DNA from: Burkholderiales bacterium UBA2647
GTDB taxonomy: Bacteria > Pseudomonadota > Gammaproteobacteria > Burkholderiales > Burkholderiaceae_E
Length of the DNA: 9,038 bases
Assembly (NCBI GenBank): GCA_002359635.1
Contig: DENJ01000071.1
Span: 17,549-26,586 of the forward strand
Direction: 5' to 3'
Made by a program: the position numbers and the translations under genes. Positions 7,728 to 9,038 of the stretch are shown in pieces (the first letter of the stretch is position 1; every line of letters starts with the position of its first letter). Under the pieces are notes generated by a model that did no database searches, was not told where the DNA came from, and was given only the letters and a program-made list of their open reading frames with translations.

Positions 7728-7737
7728 GCTTGCTCAG

Positions 7738-7741
7738 TCCT
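7738..7741 (-). promoter_or_regulatory. Ribosome binding site of acetoacetate-CoA ligase
   Basis: AGGA on the - strand, 10 nt before ATG 7727. It supports this start and independent translation within the two-gene unit. Confidence 0.5.
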
Positions 7742-7765
7742 GGGAAACTTGAAATAAGGTTGGCT

Positions 7766-8809
7766 TCAAAGCGTTGCAATCGGTGTGGCCGGCGAGCCAA
7801 CCGCACCTGGTAGACGCAGTGGTGGTGCCGTCAGTAAAAACTTCGAGCGTCCCTGGCTTTTCAAGGCCTGCGCCAGCTCATGCAAGTACCAGATTTCGCC
7901 AAGTGGCACACCGAGCTTGAAGAGGCAATGTTGATGCAAGGGCAAGGTGGCGCAAGGCCCGGGCGGCTTGCTCCCGTCATAATGCTCCACCGCATAGTTA
8001 TCGGCAATCAAGGCACTTAGCTTGCTATCGCTGATCCATTGCAATAATCGCTCGTCGCGCCCGTCAAGCGCAGCACACAGATGATGGGCAAGTTCACCGT
8101 CGGGTTTGCCCGCCCACTGGACGATACGATCGGTAAATCCAGTGTAAATGCAAAGCATATCGCCCGCTTCCACCTCGACGTTTTGCGCCGCCATCAGGTT
8201 TTGCAATAAGTCGTAGCCCACGACGGTTCGCCCGTCGCCGAGTTGATCACGCAAGTTGATGAGCACCCCTCGACCCTGCATCCCGTGCTTGGCGAAATGA
8301 TCGACGCTGAGTGCCTGAGCGGCGGATTCCCAAGGCGATGCTTGTGCGCTATCGGTGTTGTCGCGCTTCGTTAATGAGAAGGATTTGTCGGGTCGAAAAC
8401 CGTTATAAAAAACCGGCTCTGCAATACCGTCACCATTTGCATCAAAAAGGCTACCCACATGCGAAAAACTATCCCACTGCGTGGAGTACTGAAGCCAAAG
8501 CAGTACCTTGTCGTCATTGACCACATCGGTTGCGTCCTCGACGTCGCGGCGCACTTCATAAATCCAATTCGGTGCCCCCTGGCGAATCGTTGGCGAGATT
8601 TGAGGCGGAAACCGTCTTGGATTGAGAATATTGCCGCCGGGGAGATTCAGCGGCAGCGAAAGACAAAAGGTCTGTCCTGTTTTCACCTCCGCTACCCCTT
8701 GCAGCACTTTTTGAGCGGTGATGAGATTCACGCGCCCGAGTTGATCGTCTTCACCGAAATCACCCCAGGTTGATCCCTGAGGACGTTGTTGATAGCGCGC
8801 TGAGCTCAT
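7766..8809 (-). CDS. Cyclase-family hydrolase, large type (~340 aa)
   Basis: This 347-residue protein belongs to the 'putative cyclase' superfamily (PF04199), which includes kynurenine formamidase and isatin hydrolase, metal-dependent enzymes that usually open cyclic or linear amides and esters. The large-subtype hallmark WGDFGEDDQLGRVNLIT stands at 15-31. The metal region reads Q107-Y-S-T-Q111-W-D113-S-F-S-H117 where the classical form is HxGTHxDxxxH. Later come YTGFTDR, ADNYAVEHYDG and the C-terminal LHQHCLFKLGVPLGEIWYLHELA. There is no signal peptide, so it is probably cytoplasmic. ATG 8809 has a strong ribosome site, AAGGGAG, 8 nt upstream. It is the first gene of a unit with acetoacetate-CoA ligase (38-bp gap) and is divergent from a Zn-dependent hydrolase. 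The substrate is unknown; the name 'cyclase' is historical. Confidence 0.88.
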   Translation of the reverse strand: MSSARYQQRPQGSTWGDFGEDDQLGRVNLITAQKVLQGVAEVKTGQTFCLSLPLNLPGGNILNPRRFPPQISPTIRQGAPNWIYEVRRDVEDATDVVNDDKVLLWLQYSTQWDSFSHVGSLFDANGDGIAEPVFYNGFRPDKSFSLTKRDNTDSAQASPWESAAQALSVDHFAKHGMQGRGVLINLRDQLGDGRTVVGYDLLQNLMAAQNVEVEAGDMLCIYTGFTDRIVQWAGKPDGELAHHLCAALDGRDERLLQWISDSKLSALIADNYAVEHYDGSKPPGPCATLPLHQHCLFKLGVPLGEIWYLHELAQALKSQGRSKFLLTAPPLRLPGAVGSPATPIATL

Positions 8810-8817
8810 CGATGTTT

Positions 8818-8824
8818 CTCCCTT
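8818..8824 (-). promoter_or_regulatory. Ribosome binding site of the cyclase-family gene
   Basis: AAGGGAG on the - strand, 8 nt before ATG 8809. It is the strongest Shine-Dalgarno sequence in the window and fixes the start. Confidence 0.7.
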
Positions 8825-8842
8825 AGCGATAGCTTAAGATCC

Positions 8843-8860
8843 GATTGGGGTTGAGCAATC
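8843..8860. promoter_or_regulatory. Dyad GATTG-N8-CAATC in divergent promoter region
   Basis: A perfect 5-bp inverted repeat, GATTG (8843-8847) and CAATC (8856-8860), with an 8-nt centre, lies between the divergent cyclase and Zn-hydrolase genes. Its size suits a dimeric repressor or activator. No regulator for it is encoded in the window other than the distant LysR gene, and its role is inferred from position. Confidence 0.35.
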
Positions 8861-8865
8861 CGCCA

Positions 8866-8881
8866 AGCCCTAGCTCAGGCT
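8866..8881. promoter_or_regulatory. Imperfect palindrome AGCC-NN-AGCT-NN-GGCT
   Basis: In this 16-bp element six of eight arm positions pair symmetrically. Its centre is 22 bp, about two helical turns, from the centre of the GATTG-N8-CAATC dyad, so both could face the same side of the DNA. A candidate operator only. Confidence 0.3.
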
Positions 8882-8901
8882 CTCGCGCTTTATTGCAACA
8901 A

Positions 8902-8906
8902 CGAGG
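8902..8906 (+). promoter_or_regulatory. Ribosome binding site of the Zn-dependent hydrolase
   Basis: GAGGT lies just before ATG 8914, with a spacer of about 7 nt, and supports that start. Confidence 0.6.
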
Positions 8907-8913
8907 TGATTTC

Positions 8914-9038
8914 ATGGCAAGCACGCAAGCTTTGCAAGTTCATTCGGCCCGTTTATGGGACAGCCTGATGGCATTGGCTCAAATCGGCGCCACCGCAAAG
9001 GGCGGTGTGCGTCGTTTAGCGCTCAGCGATTTAGACCG
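8914..9038 (+). CDS. Zn-dependent hydrolase, M20/carbamoylase type (3' end outside window)
   Basis: Only the first 41 codons are present. The segment RLWDSLMALAQIGATAKGGVRRLALSDLDR is the typical N-terminus of the M20-family Zn-dependent hydrolases that include N-carbamoyl-L-amino-acid hydrolase and allantoate amidohydrolase (usual form: RLWxSLMxLAxIGATxKGGVxRLALTDLDR). These are cytoplasmic dimeric metalloenzymes of about 410-430 residues that cleave N-carbamoyl or related amide bonds; the metal-binding residues lie beyond the window. The start has a GAGG ribosome site. The gene is divergent from the cyclase/acetoacetate-CoA ligase unit across 104 bp, which suggests shared control. The exact substrate cannot be told from this fragment. 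Confidence 0.78.
   Translation, partial: MASTQALQVHSARLWDSLMALAQIGATAKGGVRRLALSDLD

Noticed and set aside
1..9038. Mobile element, CRISPR array, tRNA/rRNA or phage genes
   Set aside because: No terminal repeats, transposase or integrase motifs, regularly spaced repeats or tRNA-like cloverleaf sequences were seen on either strand.

Overview
The window looks like an ordinary chromosomal segment of a Gram-negative betaproteobacterium, most likely of the order Burkholderiales. This rests on the TopB sequence type (start MSKTLIIAEKPSVAS, C-terminal zinc ribbons), its position directly after dprA, a small DUF3717-type gene (a family I know mainly from Burkholderiales) and the acetoacetate-CoA ligase and LysR sequence types. 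The genus cannot be fixed by eye. There is no sign of a transposase, integrase, tRNA, rRNA or CRISPR array.

Layout, left to right. (1) Bases 1-3846, + strand: the 3' part of dprA (start lies off the left edge), a 115-bp spacer, then topB for a type IA topoisomerase. (2) Bases 3719-3982, - strand: a small DUF3717-like gene whose 3' half lies antisense within the last codons of topB. (3) Bases 4046-5711, + strand: chaC (glutathione-specific gamma-glutamylcyclotransferase) and, 31 bp later, a LysR-family regulator with a possible LysR box over its own -10 region. (4) Bases 5706-8809, - strand: a two-gene unit of a large-type 'cyclase family' hydrolase followed by acetoacetate-CoA ligase, which meets the LysR gene tail to tail with a 6-bp overlap. 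(5) Bases 8914-9038, + strand: the first 41 codons of an M20-type Zn-dependent (hydantoinase/carbamoylase) hydrolase, divergent from the cyclase across a 104-bp region that holds two dyad elements.

How the genes may work together. The left half is DNA housekeeping: DprA protects incoming single strands and loads RecA, and TopB decatenates and relaxes DNA. chaC serves glutathione turnover. The right half reads as a catabolic module: two hydrolases that typically cleave cyclic amide/ester or N-carbamoyl/amide bonds, plus an enzyme that activates acetoacetate for entry into central metabolism. The substrate is not revealed by the sequence. No clearly new system is visible. The points most worth a second look are the antisense overlap at the topB end, the Gln-for-His metal motif in the cyclase, the catabolic grouping and the dyads in the divergent promoter.
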